From positions 2,489,001-2,553,000 of the forward strand of contig NZ_CP115160.1 of assembly GCF_027594545.1 (NCBI RefSeq): DNA of 64,000 bases. The letters are read 5' to 3'. Numbering within the stretch: the first letter of the stretch is position 1; the number at the start of each line of letters is the position of its first letter. Positions 55,684 through 64,000 of this stretch are shown one piece after another. Made by a program: the position numbers and the translations under genes. Under the pieces are notes generated by a model. That model saw nothing but the letters and a program-made list of their open reading frames with translations. It did not search any database and was not told the origin of the DNA. The DNA is from Algoriphagus sp. TR-M9 (GTDB lineage: Bacteria > Bacteroidota > Bacteroidia > Cytophagales > Cyclobacteriaceae).

Positions 55684-57372
55684 CTATTTCAACTCGTACA
55701 GGTGTATCCTCCATGCCGAATGCTCATTTTCAAAGACTTTCAACAAATTCATTTGGTCTGACACCACAGGCAAAGCCGATAGAATATAGTCCACCTGAAG
55801 CTCCTTTTTCAGGTACTGGTAATCAAAATCGGGTTCAGACAAAGGCTCCTCCTCTCTCCACTTGTACATAAAATAATCATCCGGATATTGAGCATTTTGA
55901 AAATAACACTTATTCCCCCAGTTTAGAAAATGCGCTTTTAAGGATTGGTCTTTTTCTAACTCTGCCTCTATAACTTGAAATACCTTTTGCTTATGGGCTT
56001 TGCCGTAAACCTGCACATAACCGTCAAAAGTTTTCAAGCCATTAAAGGTTGCCACTGCTGGAGGAAGGTTGAAATTGATAAAAAGTGCTTGCTCTGACCC
56101 ATCTCCTAAAAAACCCGTCAATTGATCAAATTGAGCCTCAGCAAAATAAGACTTATAGGTTGGTACTTTTTGCTCCAAAACCTGCAGATGGGTATTAATT
56201 CCATATCTCCACTCATATTGATAGGCAAAAATATTTATCATCAGTAAAACAGTGATTACATATTCGCTCCATCTAAACTTAAGTTTCGACCAAAAATTAA
56301 TAATGGAAGCTACCATCAGGAAGGGAATCCAGTATTCAAACCTGAGAAGATTCAGTGATCCTAATTGTGGAACAATCCTACCTATCAAATTCACATTCCC
56401 TGTGATACTCAGAATAGAAAGTAGCATGCTTATGCCCAGCAATAATACCAAAAACAACAAGCCCTTTTTAGACATTAGCTTTTTATACCCAGAGTAAAGG
56501 CACAAGCCAATCAAAAAAACCATATAAACAGGAGTATAATGAACTCCATTTTGATCGCCAGAACTAAAAAAATCCCAGGGGTAGTGTTGAATCCAAATCC
56601 CAAAATCATAAGTAAAATCACCTCTATGACTTACAAAATCTGGATTCAGGAAATAGCCTCTTATTAATTGAAAATCTTGTAGCAAAAAAAGTCCCCACAA
56701 AAAACACCAGGCTAATAAAGCAGGCAAATGGATTTTTCGCTCAATAATACAGGCAAAAATCAGCCATATTAAAATACCCAGCATAAAATAGAGTGCCGCT
56801 AGGGCAAACATGGAATAAATTGCATATCCTAAAAGAATAAGAATTGAATTTTTGCTCGCCTTGCCATTCAGAAGCAAGGTAAACACCTGAATAACAGCTG
56901 GAAGAGCAGCAATTGATATACCTCTATGTGGATAAAAGGCCAGGCTGGCCCATAATAAACATAAGAAGACCTCTAAATAGGTATTTCGCAGCACTAACTC
57001 TTGACCTCTTAGCCAATAGCGAAAAGAAAAAAAAGCAATGATAATAATAAGTGCTTTGTTTAGAATATATGCCTTAAAAAATGGAAAAAGGGCGTATAGC
57101 AGCATCTCTAAATTATAGCCTGAGGGGAAGCTAAACCTAGGTAATTCCACCATCATGCCCTGTACGGGGGTATTCCAAGATGTGAAAATTTTCCCCTGAT
57201 CCTTGAGCATTTTATACCATGCCAGGTTTGAGTCCATGTTATCCGAAACAGGTAAGAAAACATCCTTACCGAATATAAAATACGGCAGAAGTAGTAGGAC
57301 GAACACTAAAAATGCAAGAAGATATGCTCCAAGGGTTTGACTAGTAATTTTTAAGCCTTTTAATAATGCCAT
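55684..57372 (-). CDS. Multi-spanning membrane protein (DUF6044-like)
   Basis: Polytopic protein of 562 residues with about eleven helices in the first 390 residues and a soluble C-terminal domain (about 400-562, from WRYGINTHLQVLEQKVPTYKSYFAEAQFDQL). The overall architecture, the NMDSNLAWYKML loop near residue 45 and the NFNLPPAVATFNGLKTFDGYVQVYGKAHK segment near 430 resemble the DUF6044 group found in polysaccharide loci. That group probably includes membrane glycosyltransferases, but its reaction is not known to me. It is separated by 82 bp from the GT4 gene at 57455. Confidence 0.7.
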   Translation of the reverse strand: MALLKGLKITSQTLGAYLLAFLVFVLLLLPYFIFGKDVFLPVSDNMDSNLAWYKMLKDQGKIFTSWNTPVQGMMVELPRFSFPSGYNLEMLLYALFPFFKAYILNKALIIIIAFFSFRYWLRGQELVLRNTYLEVFLCLLWASLAFYPHRGISIAALPAVIQVFTLLLNGKASKNSILILLGYAIYSMFALAALYFMLGILIWLIFACIIERKIHLPALLAWCFLWGLFLLQDFQLIRGYFLNPDFVSHRGDFTYDFGIWIQHYPWDFFSSGDQNGVHYTPVYMVFLIGLCLYSGYKKLMSKKGLLFLVLLLGISMLLSILSITGNVNLIGRIVPQLGSLNLLRFEYWIPFLMVASIINFWSKLKFRWSEYVITVLLMINIFAYQYEWRYGINTHLQVLEQKVPTYKSYFAEAQFDQLTGFLGDGSEQALFINFNLPPAVATFNGLKTFDGYVQVYGKAHKQKVFQVIEAELEKDQSLKAHFLNWGNKCYFQNAQYPDDYFMYKWREEEPLSEPDFDYQYLKKELQVDYILSALPVVSDQMNLLKVFENEHSAWRIHLYELK

Positions 57373-57454
57373 GGTCCAAATTTCCCATTCTGTTTTTTTA
57401 TCACAATTCTATTGGCAGTCAGCACGCTAATGGATTTCCGGTTTCTTAATTTAT

Positions 57455-58531
57455 TCAAAATAAGTGATCCTCAAACAAGCTGCGCATGAGCTTGAAATTC
57501 CTTTGCACGGTATATTTCTCCTCCACCAACTGACGCCCATTCTGCCCCATGGTTTTTCTTAATTCAACATCCTTTATCAGTGATACCAGACTGTTCTCCC
57601 AGTCCTGTACATCATTCGCCAAAAAACCATTCCACCCTTCCCTGACCACCTCCTTATTCATCCCTACCGGAGATGCGACCACAGGTAGTCCGCAGGCCAT
57701 ATATTGAATCAACTTATAGGCGCATTTTCCTCGCTCCCAATCATCGTCAGGAAGGGGCATTATCCCAATATCGAAACTCGATATCAGCTCTCCTTCCTTT
57801 TCTTCAGACCAAGGAATTAAACTACTGGAAATGCCCATATCAGGCACTTCTATGCCTTTAGCATTGATAACAAGCAATTCCAAATTATAACTCTCGCCTA
57901 ACTTTCTAAAAACTACTTTTAAAGAATTTAGGTATTTCATGGTTGTAGGCGAACCCACCCAGCCTATCCTTATTAGGGAGTTCTCAAACTTCCTTTTTAA
58001 TGGATATTTTTTTAGATCAACCACAGTAGGCAATATTTCCACCTTCATTGCGCCTGCCTTAAAGGCATATTCCTTCAGATAAGCATTACCCACACAGACC
58101 AATCTACTATGTCGCATCACCCAAGCAATTTTATCTCCCATCCAATTTCTAACCAAAGCATTGGGATGAGAATCGTAATTATGAAAAACAGCATCATCAT
58201 AATCCACTACATACCCTCTACCCATTTTCTCTAAAATCCACTCTGCATAAGAAGGTAGAAAGGGGAACAGCTCTTTTTCTATCCAAATCACATCATATTT
58301 CCAAGCTCCCAATAATACCCAAAACCTTCGAAAATAACAGCCCAGCACATTCAATGGACTGTGCTTTCGTTCCGTATAAAAGCGGGTCAGGTATTTCTCA
58401 TTAAAAAAAGAGGAAACCTTGATTTCCAATCCTTCTTTTTCCCAAAGAGGCAAAAACTGATAGGTTCTTAATCTGCTTGAAGCACCTATTTTGGGGTATT
58501 TGGGACAGAAAAGGATTTTAGTCTTATGCAC
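57455..58531 (-). CDS. Glycosyltransferase family 4
   Basis: A 358-residue GT-B enzyme. It begins KTKILFCPKYPKIGASSRLRTYQFLPLWEKEG; the middle has VDYDDAVFHNYDSHPN, and the C-terminal half RIGWVGSPTTMKYL and FDIGIMPLPDDDWERGKCAYKLIQYMACGLPVVASPVGMNKEVV, with the E/K-rich donor-binding loop in which KLIQYMACGLPVV is a typical GT4 signature. The start appears to be GTG (58531). It is followed by the DUF6044-like gene and belongs to the second glycan module; sugar unknown. Confidence 0.86.
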   Translation of the reverse strand: MHKTKILFCPKYPKIGASSRLRTYQFLPLWEKEGLEIKVSSFFNEKYLTRFYTERKHSPLNVLGCYFRRFWVLLGAWKYDVIWIEKELFPFLPSYAEWILEKMGRGYVVDYDDAVFHNYDSHPNALVRNWMGDKIAWVMRHSRLVCVGNAYLKEYAFKAGAMKVEILPTVVDLKKYPLKRKFENSLIRIGWVGSPTTMKYLNSLKVVFRKLGESYNLELLVINAKGIEVPDMGISSSLIPWSEEKEGELISSFDIGIMPLPDDDWERGKCAYKLIQYMACGLPVVASPVGMNKEVVREGWNGFLANDVQDWENSLVSLIKDVELRKTMGQNGRQLVEEKYTVQRNFKLMRSLFEDHLF

Positions 58532-59818
58532 TTATAAAAATCATCATTGGACACAATTAAATGAGCGGTACTCAATTGTCAGGTGAAATGTATAAACAAA
58601 TTTAGAATGAATTCTGAGTAAAGAATAATGGAAGGGGAAAATGATGCTTCGGCAAGCTCAGTATAAGTATTAGGTGTCCGGTGTTGGATGTCCGGTGTAG
58701 GTGTAGAAGAGTTGAGAGTTTAAAATGAAAAGTTTAAAGTTAGCGTTTTCGGTACTTTGACATCCGGAATTCAATATTTTGGAAGTCGGAAGTCGGAAGT
58801 CGGAAGTCGGAAGTCAGTTGTCTGTTGTCGGTTTTCGGTTGCCATTTGCCTGGCCTGAGCTTGTCGAAGGGTAGGAAGCCTGTCACGCTGAGCGGAGTCG
58901 AAGCGTTTTAGTCCCTATTCGCTAACTGATTCTAAGGAAATATATTACTGTTCAAAATCCAGTTTCTGGTTCTCGAAAGATGTTAGGGGTAGCTAAAAGA
59001 AAATCAGCCCCATAGGGGCGGTTCATATTATTGCCTAGGGTTTTAACCCTGGGATTAAGGATTTAATGGTTAACCAGCGCTGGCCCGAGATCCTGATTCG
59101 GAGACGGAGACGTAACGCCAGCAAGATGGAAGAGTTGAGAGTTTAAAATGAAAAGTTTAAAGTTAGCGTTTTCGGTACTTTGACATCCGGAATTCAATAT
59201 TTTGGAGTTCGGGAAGTCGGAAGTCAGTTGTCTGTTGTCGGTTTTCGGTTGCCAGTTGCCTGGCCTGAGCTTGTCGAAGGGTAGGAAGCCTGTCACGCTG
59301 AGCGGAGTCGAAGCGTTTTAGTCCCTATTCGCTAACTGATTCTAAGGAAATATATTATTGTTCAAAATCCAGTTTCTGGTTCTCGATAGGTGTTAGGGAA
59401 TAACTAAAAGAAAATAAGCCCCAAAGGGGCGGTTCATATTATTGCCTAGGGTTTCAACCCTGGGATTAAGGATTTAATAGTTAACAAGCGCTGGCCCGGG
59501 ATCCTGATTCGGAGACGAAGGCGTAACGCCAGCAAGACTACCGAAAATCCAGATTGGGATTCCTACTCCTACTGTATATTGGTTCGAGATTACAACTCTA
59601 GAAAAGCAATGTAAATGGTATATGGCAGTCTGAAGACTGCATTGCCATAGGCACAAATCATGAGACTCATGCGCCAAATAAGTCAAACTAGCTATGGACT
59701 ATCGACTAGGATCTATCAGCTATGGTATACTTGCTATGGCCTATCAGCTATAACCTAACGTGCATGAAAAAAGCCATCGAAGTCTCCCCCAATGGCCTTT
59801 AACATTATACTAAACCAA
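58532..59818. repeat. Mosaic intergenic repeats
   Basis: About 1.3 kb without a credible gene. Two ~420-bp units (from about 58703 and 59126) each contain gagagtttaaaatgaaaag, the cggtactttgacatccggaa element, agtcggaagtcagttgtctg, gtcgaagggtaggaagcctg, the catagggg and cctaggg hairpins and gcgctggcccg/gatcctgattcggagac. The second is followed by a ggcacaaatcatgag element and ctatggactatcgac words to 59760. They match elements at 47001-48100, so units are shared between distant spacers. Confidence 0.88.
59767..59800 (-). terminator. Possible terminator after the EEP-family gene
   Basis: Gccat (59773-59777) pairs with atggc near 59792-59796, flanked by aaaaaa and ttt with one mismatch. On the minus strand it is followed by a T-run. 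The stem is short, so the call is tentative. Confidence 0.5.
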
Positions 59819-60661
59819 CTATTTCATCAAACGTAAGGAGGCTACCACCGGCAGATGATCTGAGGGGTAACGCTGATCCAAGGCATCTGTAAGCACTGCG
59901 TACTTGACTACCTCAAAATCCTTACTGACAAAAACATAATCAATTCTCTTTTTCATTGGGGCTGTGAACTGAAAGGAGTTCGTGGTGCCCACTGGACCAT
60001 AAGGAGGCATCTGGCTAACTATATAGGCATCATCCAAAATGGCCGCAATACCCACAATCTGCTCTGTATCTGGAGTGGAATTAAAATCACCTGTACAGAT
60101 CACTGCTTTGTCACCAGCTATTTCTTTAATTTTTTTCACCATCAGCTTGCCTGACTCCCTTCTGGCTACCACACCCTGATGATCAAAGTGCGCATTGAAC
60201 ACATAAAACTCCTTTCCTGAATTTTTATCTCTAAATAAAGCCCAAGAAGCTATCCTTTTGCAACAGGTGGCATCCCAGCCCAATCCTGGTTTTTCAGGAG
60301 TTTCGCTCAACCAGAAATTACCGGAATCAAGCAGTTCATATAAATCTGCTTTATACAATATAGCGGAATGCTCCCCTGCCGACTTGCCATCGTCCCGCCC
60401 CGCTCCTACATAGGCAAAGCCAGGCATTTCCATCAAATCATTGAGCTGGTGCTCAAAACCTTCTTGGGTGCCTACAATATCAAAATCATGGTACTGGATC
60501 AATGCTTTCACATTTTCCTTCCTATTCGGCCAGGCATTCACCCCGTCTTTTGGAGTATCCATGCGCAGGTTAAAACTTGCTACCTTGATATCCACTACTT
60601 CTTGCCCATAGGAAGCCAAAGCACTCATCCAGACAAGCAATACTATTAAATAAGTTTTCAT
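59819..60661 (-). CDS. Secreted endonuclease/exonuclease/phosphatase-family protein
   Basis: Member of the EEP (DNase I-like) superfamily with all typical motifs: VASFNLRMDT near the N-terminus, DIVGTQEGF (Glu metal ligand), FNAHFDH, CTGDFNSTPD and the final PSDHLPVVA. These enzymes cleave phosphodiesters or phosphate esters; substrates range from nucleic acids to sphingomyelin and phosphoinositides. I chose the ATG at 60661, which gives the signal peptide MKTYLIVLLVWMSALASYGQ; the frame extends seven codons upstream to a GTG without conservation. It lies after susD and probably belongs to the same operon, acting on a phosphorylated or lipid substrate outside the cytoplasm. Confidence 0.9.
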   Translation of the reverse strand: MKTYLIVLLVWMSALASYGQEVVDIKVASFNLRMDTPKDGVNAWPNRKENVKALIQYHDFDIVGTQEGFEHQLNDLMEMPGFAYVGAGRDDGKSAGEHSAILYKADLYELLDSGNFWLSETPEKPGLGWDATCCKRIASWALFRDKNSGKEFYVFNAHFDHQGVVARRESGKLMVKKIKEIAGDKAVICTGDFNSTPDTEQIVGIAAILDDAYIVSQMPPYGPVGTTNSFQFTAPMKKRIDYVFVSKDFEVVKYAVLTDALDQRYPSDHLPVVASLRLMK

Positions 60662-60681
60662 TTTCAACTGGGTTAAAATCA

Positions 60682-60715
60682 CCCCGGAAAATCCTTGGCT
60701 ATCAATCTTCCGGGG
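60682..60715 (-). terminator. Hairpin between susD and the EEP gene
   Basis: Ccccggaa (60682-60689) and ttccgggg (60708-60715) form an 8-bp GC-rich stem with an 18-nt loop in the short gap after susD. No good T-run follows on the minus strand (tgattttaaccc), so it may be an attenuator or mRNA-stabilising stem rather than a full stop. Confidence 0.5.
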
Positions 60716-60738
60716 AAATAAAATTTGCTATTTTTTTT

Positions 60739-62502
60739 CTACCAGCCCGGGTTTTGGCCCAAAGCCGGATTTCTGATCAAGTCGGCCTCAGGGATAGGAT
60801 AAAGATATTTCTTATCCATCCATTCTCTTTCTCCGGGATTCCAGATCACCTCTCCTGAGGTACCATTGGAAAGTTGGATTCTACCGGTTTCAGAAGATGG
60901 GCTTACGTCCACATAAGCAATTGCTGGATTGCTGGAATCTGGTCTGTCGCCTTGATAAAACAAGACATCCATAACTCCATCGCTATTCAGGTCATATTCT
61001 CCCAAAGCAGGCACATACATCCCTGTCATAGGTGAATCCGCAAAAAGCTCTCCCAAATGCCACCTTCTCAAATCATCTGGACGAAGGCCTTCAAATACCA
61101 ATTCCACCCCTCTCTCTCTGATAACTTCCAGAAGAACAGGATCTGTAAATTGCCCCCTATAATATTCCAGCAAATACGGGTCTGCCTCTGTGGGTAAGTT
61201 GCTCAGGGTAGAACCTGTAATTCCAGCTCTGGCCCGTAGTGCCCCAATAGTCTCTGACCAATCTCCAGGAGTCATTTTTCCTAATTCTGCCAAAGCCTCC
61301 GCCTTATTGAGCAAGACCTCTGCATACCTCATGATGATGTGTGCATTGTCATTTCTACTCTCATCATCGTAAGGGAATCGTTCATCATAGCACCACTTGA
61401 TAGGCTGGTAACCTGTAAAGGTCTGGTTGAAATTTGGCGGTGCCACCACTGGTACACCATTTTCAGTTCTGTGATAATCTCCCAATCTGATGGTTTGCCC
61501 CAGGCGTAGATCCCTGTTCTTTACTTCCTCCACAAAAGGCGTAGTTTTATAAGCTGGATCACTGGTAAAAGGAGTTCCATCAATCTTCAGATAGGTATTG
61601 ACAAAGTTTCTGGTTAAGCTTGGCCTATTGCCATAAGTAGGACTGATAAACCTTCTGTTGGCAGAGCTAAACACCTGCAGACTAGCGTCCAGAGCCACGG
61701 CTAAAATAGTCTCATCGGCATAAGGGCTTTTGGTGATAAACATTTCCCGGTAAGACCTATTATTTTGGCCTGCCTGATGTAAGGAAAATCCCTGTATTTC
61801 ATTGGCAGTATTGACTACTTCCTCATACCAAGCACTTGCGGTTCCCTGCATTCCATATTCTGTATGGTATTTTCTAAAGGAAGCTTCATAGAGTGCAATT
61901 CTGGTTTTATAAGCCCTGGCCACATTTTTAGTGATTCTGGTAGAGGAAGCGTCGGAGGTTAGCGTGATATGCTCAATCGCAAAGTCCAAATCTTCCAAAA
62001 CCTTATCCATTACCATAAATCTGTCGTCTCTCGGCCCATATAGGGTAAGACTATCGCTGATCTCAATAGTCTGGTCTATCCATGGCACATCACCAAATCT
62101 AGTTACCTTATCAAAGTAAAACAGGGCCCTAAAGAATCTGGCTGTACCTATGTAATGGTTCTTTTCAGTTACCGGGCTGTTTTCGGCATTTTCAATGAAA
62201 TAGTTGATGTTTCTCAAAGCACTCCAGGACCAACCGGAACTAGTCACCGGGCTAAGCGCATTTACTGCCAAATAGGAGTCTACCCCATTTCTGGCAACTA
62301 GATCTGATGCATCATCACCCTGAAAAACCCCAACATCTGTACCTGGGAGAATGTCATAAAATGAATTGCTGTAAAGTTCCAGCCCATTGGCGGAGCCAAA
62401 TATGGCTTGGTTGCTGGCAGTGTCCACCGGATATTCATCCAGATTGCAGGAGGTAACTGCAGCTAATAATAGAAATGATAGTATATAATGAAGAATCTTC
62501 AT
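60739..62502 (-). CDS. susD: SusD/RagB-family outer-membrane lipoprotein
   Basis: Starch-binding-like SusD partner that caps the SusC TonB-dependent transporter and binds its glycan or other substrate. Lipoprotein signal MKILHYILSFLLLAAVTSC with Cys at 19, then NLDEYPVDTASN. TPR-rich helices follow, with GTARFFRALFYFDKVTRFGDVPWIDQTIE near 125-150 (typical SusD segment), IMRYAEVLLNKAEALAELGK near 405 and VIRERGVELVFEGLRPDDLRRWHLGELF near 475. Length 587 is normal. It starts 11 bp after the susC stop. The substrate cannot be predicted without the rest of the locus; the adjacent EEP-family gene suggests a phosphorylated molecule. Confidence 0.95.
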   Translation of the reverse strand: MKILHYILSFLLLAAVTSCNLDEYPVDTASNQAIFGSANGLELYSNSFYDILPGTDVGVFQGDDASDLVARNGVDSYLAVNALSPVTSSGWSWSALRNINYFIENAENSPVTEKNHYIGTARFFRALFYFDKVTRFGDVPWIDQTIEISDSLTLYGPRDDRFMVMDKVLEDLDFAIEHITLTSDASSTRITKNVARAYKTRIALYEASFRKYHTEYGMQGTASAWYEEVVNTANEIQGFSLHQAGQNNRSYREMFITKSPYADETILAVALDASLQVFSSANRRFISPTYGNRPSLTRNFVNTYLKIDGTPFTSDPAYKTTPFVEEVKNRDLRLGQTIRLGDYHRTENGVPVVAPPNFNQTFTGYQPIKWCYDERFPYDDESRNDNAHIIMRYAEVLLNKAEALAELGKMTPGDWSETIGALRARAGITGSTLSNLPTEADPYLLEYYRGQFTDPVLLEVIRERGVELVFEGLRPDDLRRWHLGELFADSPMTGMYVPALGEYDLNSDGVMDVLFYQGDRPDSSNPAIAYVDVSPSSETGRIQLSNGTSGEVIWNPGEREWMDKKYLYPIPEADLIRNPALGQNPGW

Positions 62503-62513
62503 GACTGTTCGAA

Positions 62514-64000
62514 TTAGAAGTTAACTGTTAATCCTGCCGAAATTGCCTTTAGCATAGGGTAGTTATAACCATCCCCACTAGTACCACCACTCAGATCTCT
62601 ATCGGACCCGTAAATGCTGGTCACATCAGTATCTTTGGTACGTTTATAAAGTGAAGACCAGGTCCACAGATTCTCAGCAGACAGGTATACTTTCACATTG
62701 TTTGCATGGATTTTTGAAGTCAAATGCTCAGGAAAAGTGTAGCCCACCTGTATATTTCTCAACCGGATATAAGCCACATTTTGGATAAACCTGTCGTTTG
62801 GAGTGCTGAGAGCCCTGTCACTGCCTAGTGCTACATATCCTACCAATCTAGGCAGGTAAGCGTCAAAGTTGCCCAGCTCTTCTCTGAACATATTGTCCTC
62901 ATGCCAGCTTGGATATTGGTTGTACGGTCTGTTATACTGACCCCAGAAGCGGGATTCTCCTGATGGATACCAATCCTGCTTCAACACACCCTGGAAGAAT
63001 GCACCGATGAAAAATCCATTCCATTCTGCATTTAGATTAACACCATAGGTATAGCGGGGCTCTGAATTGCCTATGATGGATTTATCTCCGGAGTCCCCTA
63101 CCCGATTGGATCCATGGTAGATGACATCATCACCATCCAGGTTCTTGAATTTCAAATCCCCCACATAGTTTTTACGGGTATTGGTGTTACGGATATTGGA
63201 CTGGGATGGGGAGTTTAGAATTTCCTCATCTGTGCGGAACAACCCTTCTACCTGATATCCCCAAATCTCGCCAATGCGTTGTCCCTCATAGTAATCTGTC
63301 AAATTCTTATCTGGATTGTTATACTTGGTGACATAGGCCTTATAATCAGACAAAGCCAGTCTCACATTGTATTTGAACGGCTTATCTCCCATGATAAACT
63401 CATCATTCCAGGTCACAGTTGCTTCCCAACCAGTGGTCTCCAGATCTGCATAGTTGCCTTTGGGAACAGTAGTGCCATAAATAGCCGGTAAAGTAGGTCC
63501 TACGGTAAACATATCTGTAGTCCATCTGCGGTACCAGTCACCGGTGAATTGCAGTCTATTTCCCAACGTGGCGAAATCCAAACCTATGTCTCCAGTAGTA
63601 GAGGTTTCCCAAGTCAAGCCCTGAGGTACTACACCAGGCATACTAGTAGCCTGTGGACGCTGCCCATTGATGACCCTTCCCATTTGATAAATGGAAAAAT
63701 TCTCCGTAAAGGAATAAGGGCGTATATTACCATTTCCCAGGGATCCGTAAGATGCGCGGATTTTCAGACTGGTAAGCAGGTTGGGATTCACCTTCCAAAA
63801 CTGCTCTTCAGATACTGCCCATCCTACAGAGGCAGATGGAAAGAACGCCCATTGCTGCTCTGTAGGGAATTTGGACGAACCATCATATCTCCCGTTGATT
63901 TCTACCAAATAGCGCCCTAGGTAATCGTAATTCACTCTGAAAAACCCTCCGGCAATGGCCCACTTCTGATAACCTCCGTTGGTCACAATACTTTGCCCCA
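62514..64000 (-). CDS. susC: SusC/RagA-family TonB-linked outer-membrane protein (3' part)
   Basis: The C-terminal ~495 residues of a large TonB-dependent beta-barrel; the frame is open through the right window edge, so the plug domain and start are missing. Recognisable parts include NYDYLGRYLVEINGRYDGSSKFPTEQQWAFFPSASVGWAVSEE, LKIRASYGSLGNG, WETSTTGDIGLDFATLGNRL, VEGLFRTDEEIL, GDLKFKNLDGDDVI and SEPRYTYGVNLNAEWNGFFIGAFFQG. The final strand ends MLKAISAGLTVNF, with the aromatic last residue used in barrel assembly. It is paired with susD downstream and should import the ligand captured by SusD. Confidence 0.95.
   Translation of the reverse strand, partial: GQSIVTNGGYQKWAIAGGFFRVNYDYLGRYLVEINGRYDGSSKFPTEQQWAFFPSASVGWAVSEEQFWKVNPNLLTSLKIRASYGSLGNGNIRPYSFTENFSIYQMGRVINGQRPQATSMPGVVPQGLTWETSTTGDIGLDFATLGNRLQFTGDWYRRWTTDMFTVGPTLPAIYGTTVPKGNYADLETTGWEATVTWNDEFIMGDKPFKYNVRLALSDYKAYVTKYNNPDKNLTDYYEGQRIGEIWGYQVEGLFRTDEEILNSPSQSNIRNTNTRKNYVGDLKFKNLDGDDVIYHGSNRVGDSGDKSIIGNSEPRYTYGVNLNAEWNGFFIGAFFQGVLKQDWYPSGESRFWGQYNRPYNQYPSWHEDNMFREELGNFDAYLPRLVGYVALGSDRALSTPNDRFIQNVAYIRLRNIQVGYTFPEHLTSKIHANNVKVYLSAENLWTWSSLYKRTKDTDVTSIYGSDRDLSGGTSGDGYNYPMLKAISAGLTVNF

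Noticed and set aside
59063..59296. Short frames in the 59.1-59.7 kb spacer (also 59474-59686)
   Set aside because: They lie entirely in the mosaic repeat; the different copies give unrelated peptides.

Overview
The window looks like a chromosomal segment of a marine or soil-type Bacteroidota, probably a Cytophagales/Cyclobacteriaceae-like organism. The evidence is a SusC/SusD pair, a type IX secretion (T9SS) C-terminal signal, Wza/Wzc export proteins of the Bacteroidota type, a four-helix-bundle (S23-like) protein, AT-rich leaders with few Shine-Dalgarno motifs, and many non-coding repeats. The genus is an inference.

Layout. (1) 1-3030: the start of a membrane protein on the minus strand, then a plus-strand sugar-phosphate transferase and a Wzi-like capsule assembly porin, each followed by a hairpin. 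(2) 3069-22846: a minus-strand exopolysaccharide (EPS) operon. It encodes nucleotide-sugar enzymes (UDP-glucose dehydrogenase, UDP-xylose synthase, Gmd, GDP-fucose synthase, GDP-mannose 3,5-epimerase, ManC, WbpB/D/E), a MurA-like/MurB-like pair, glycosyltransferases (GT26, GT4, GT2), a pyruvyltransferase, a Wzy-like polymerase and a Wzx flippase. Tandem repeats of about 100 bp lie between several genes. (3) 22847-23999: repeat-rich spacer. (4) 24000-42815: one gene for a 6,271-residue secreted multidomain protein ending in a T9SS sorting domain. (5) 43415-51394: two separate Wza-Wzc export/kinase pairs around a mosaic-repeat spacer. (6) 51824-58531: a second minus-strand glycan module (polysaccharide deacetylase, two glycosyltransferases, two polytopic membrane proteins). 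(7) 58532-59818: mosaic repeats. (8) 59819-64000: a secreted endonuclease/exonuclease/phosphatase-family protein, SusD and the 3' part of SusC.

How the genes fit together. Sugar precursors (GDP-L-fucose, probably GDP-L-galactose, UDP-GlcA, UDP-xylose, a diacetamido-glucuronate and perhaps an enolpyruvyl/lactyl amino sugar) are put on a lipid carrier by the sugar-phosphate transferase and glycosyltransferases. The repeat unit is flipped by Wzx, polymerised by Wzy, and exported through Wza/Wzc with Wzi at the surface. The giant protein carries about eight malectin-like and eleven PKD domains and lies beside the export genes. I infer that it is a surface or matrix protein that binds or scaffolds glycan.

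Most striking points: the giant protein with 750-bp near-identical internal repeats; in-frame repeat-like insertions inside gmd and fcl; a MurA/MurB-like pair embedded in the EPS operon, with a ten-base G tract in the murA-like gene; a plant-type GDP-mannose 3,5-epimerase; a hexanucleotide repeat setting the Tyr number in one Wzc tail; and a 118-bp tandem duplication of a wza leader in which each copy holds a short ORF.
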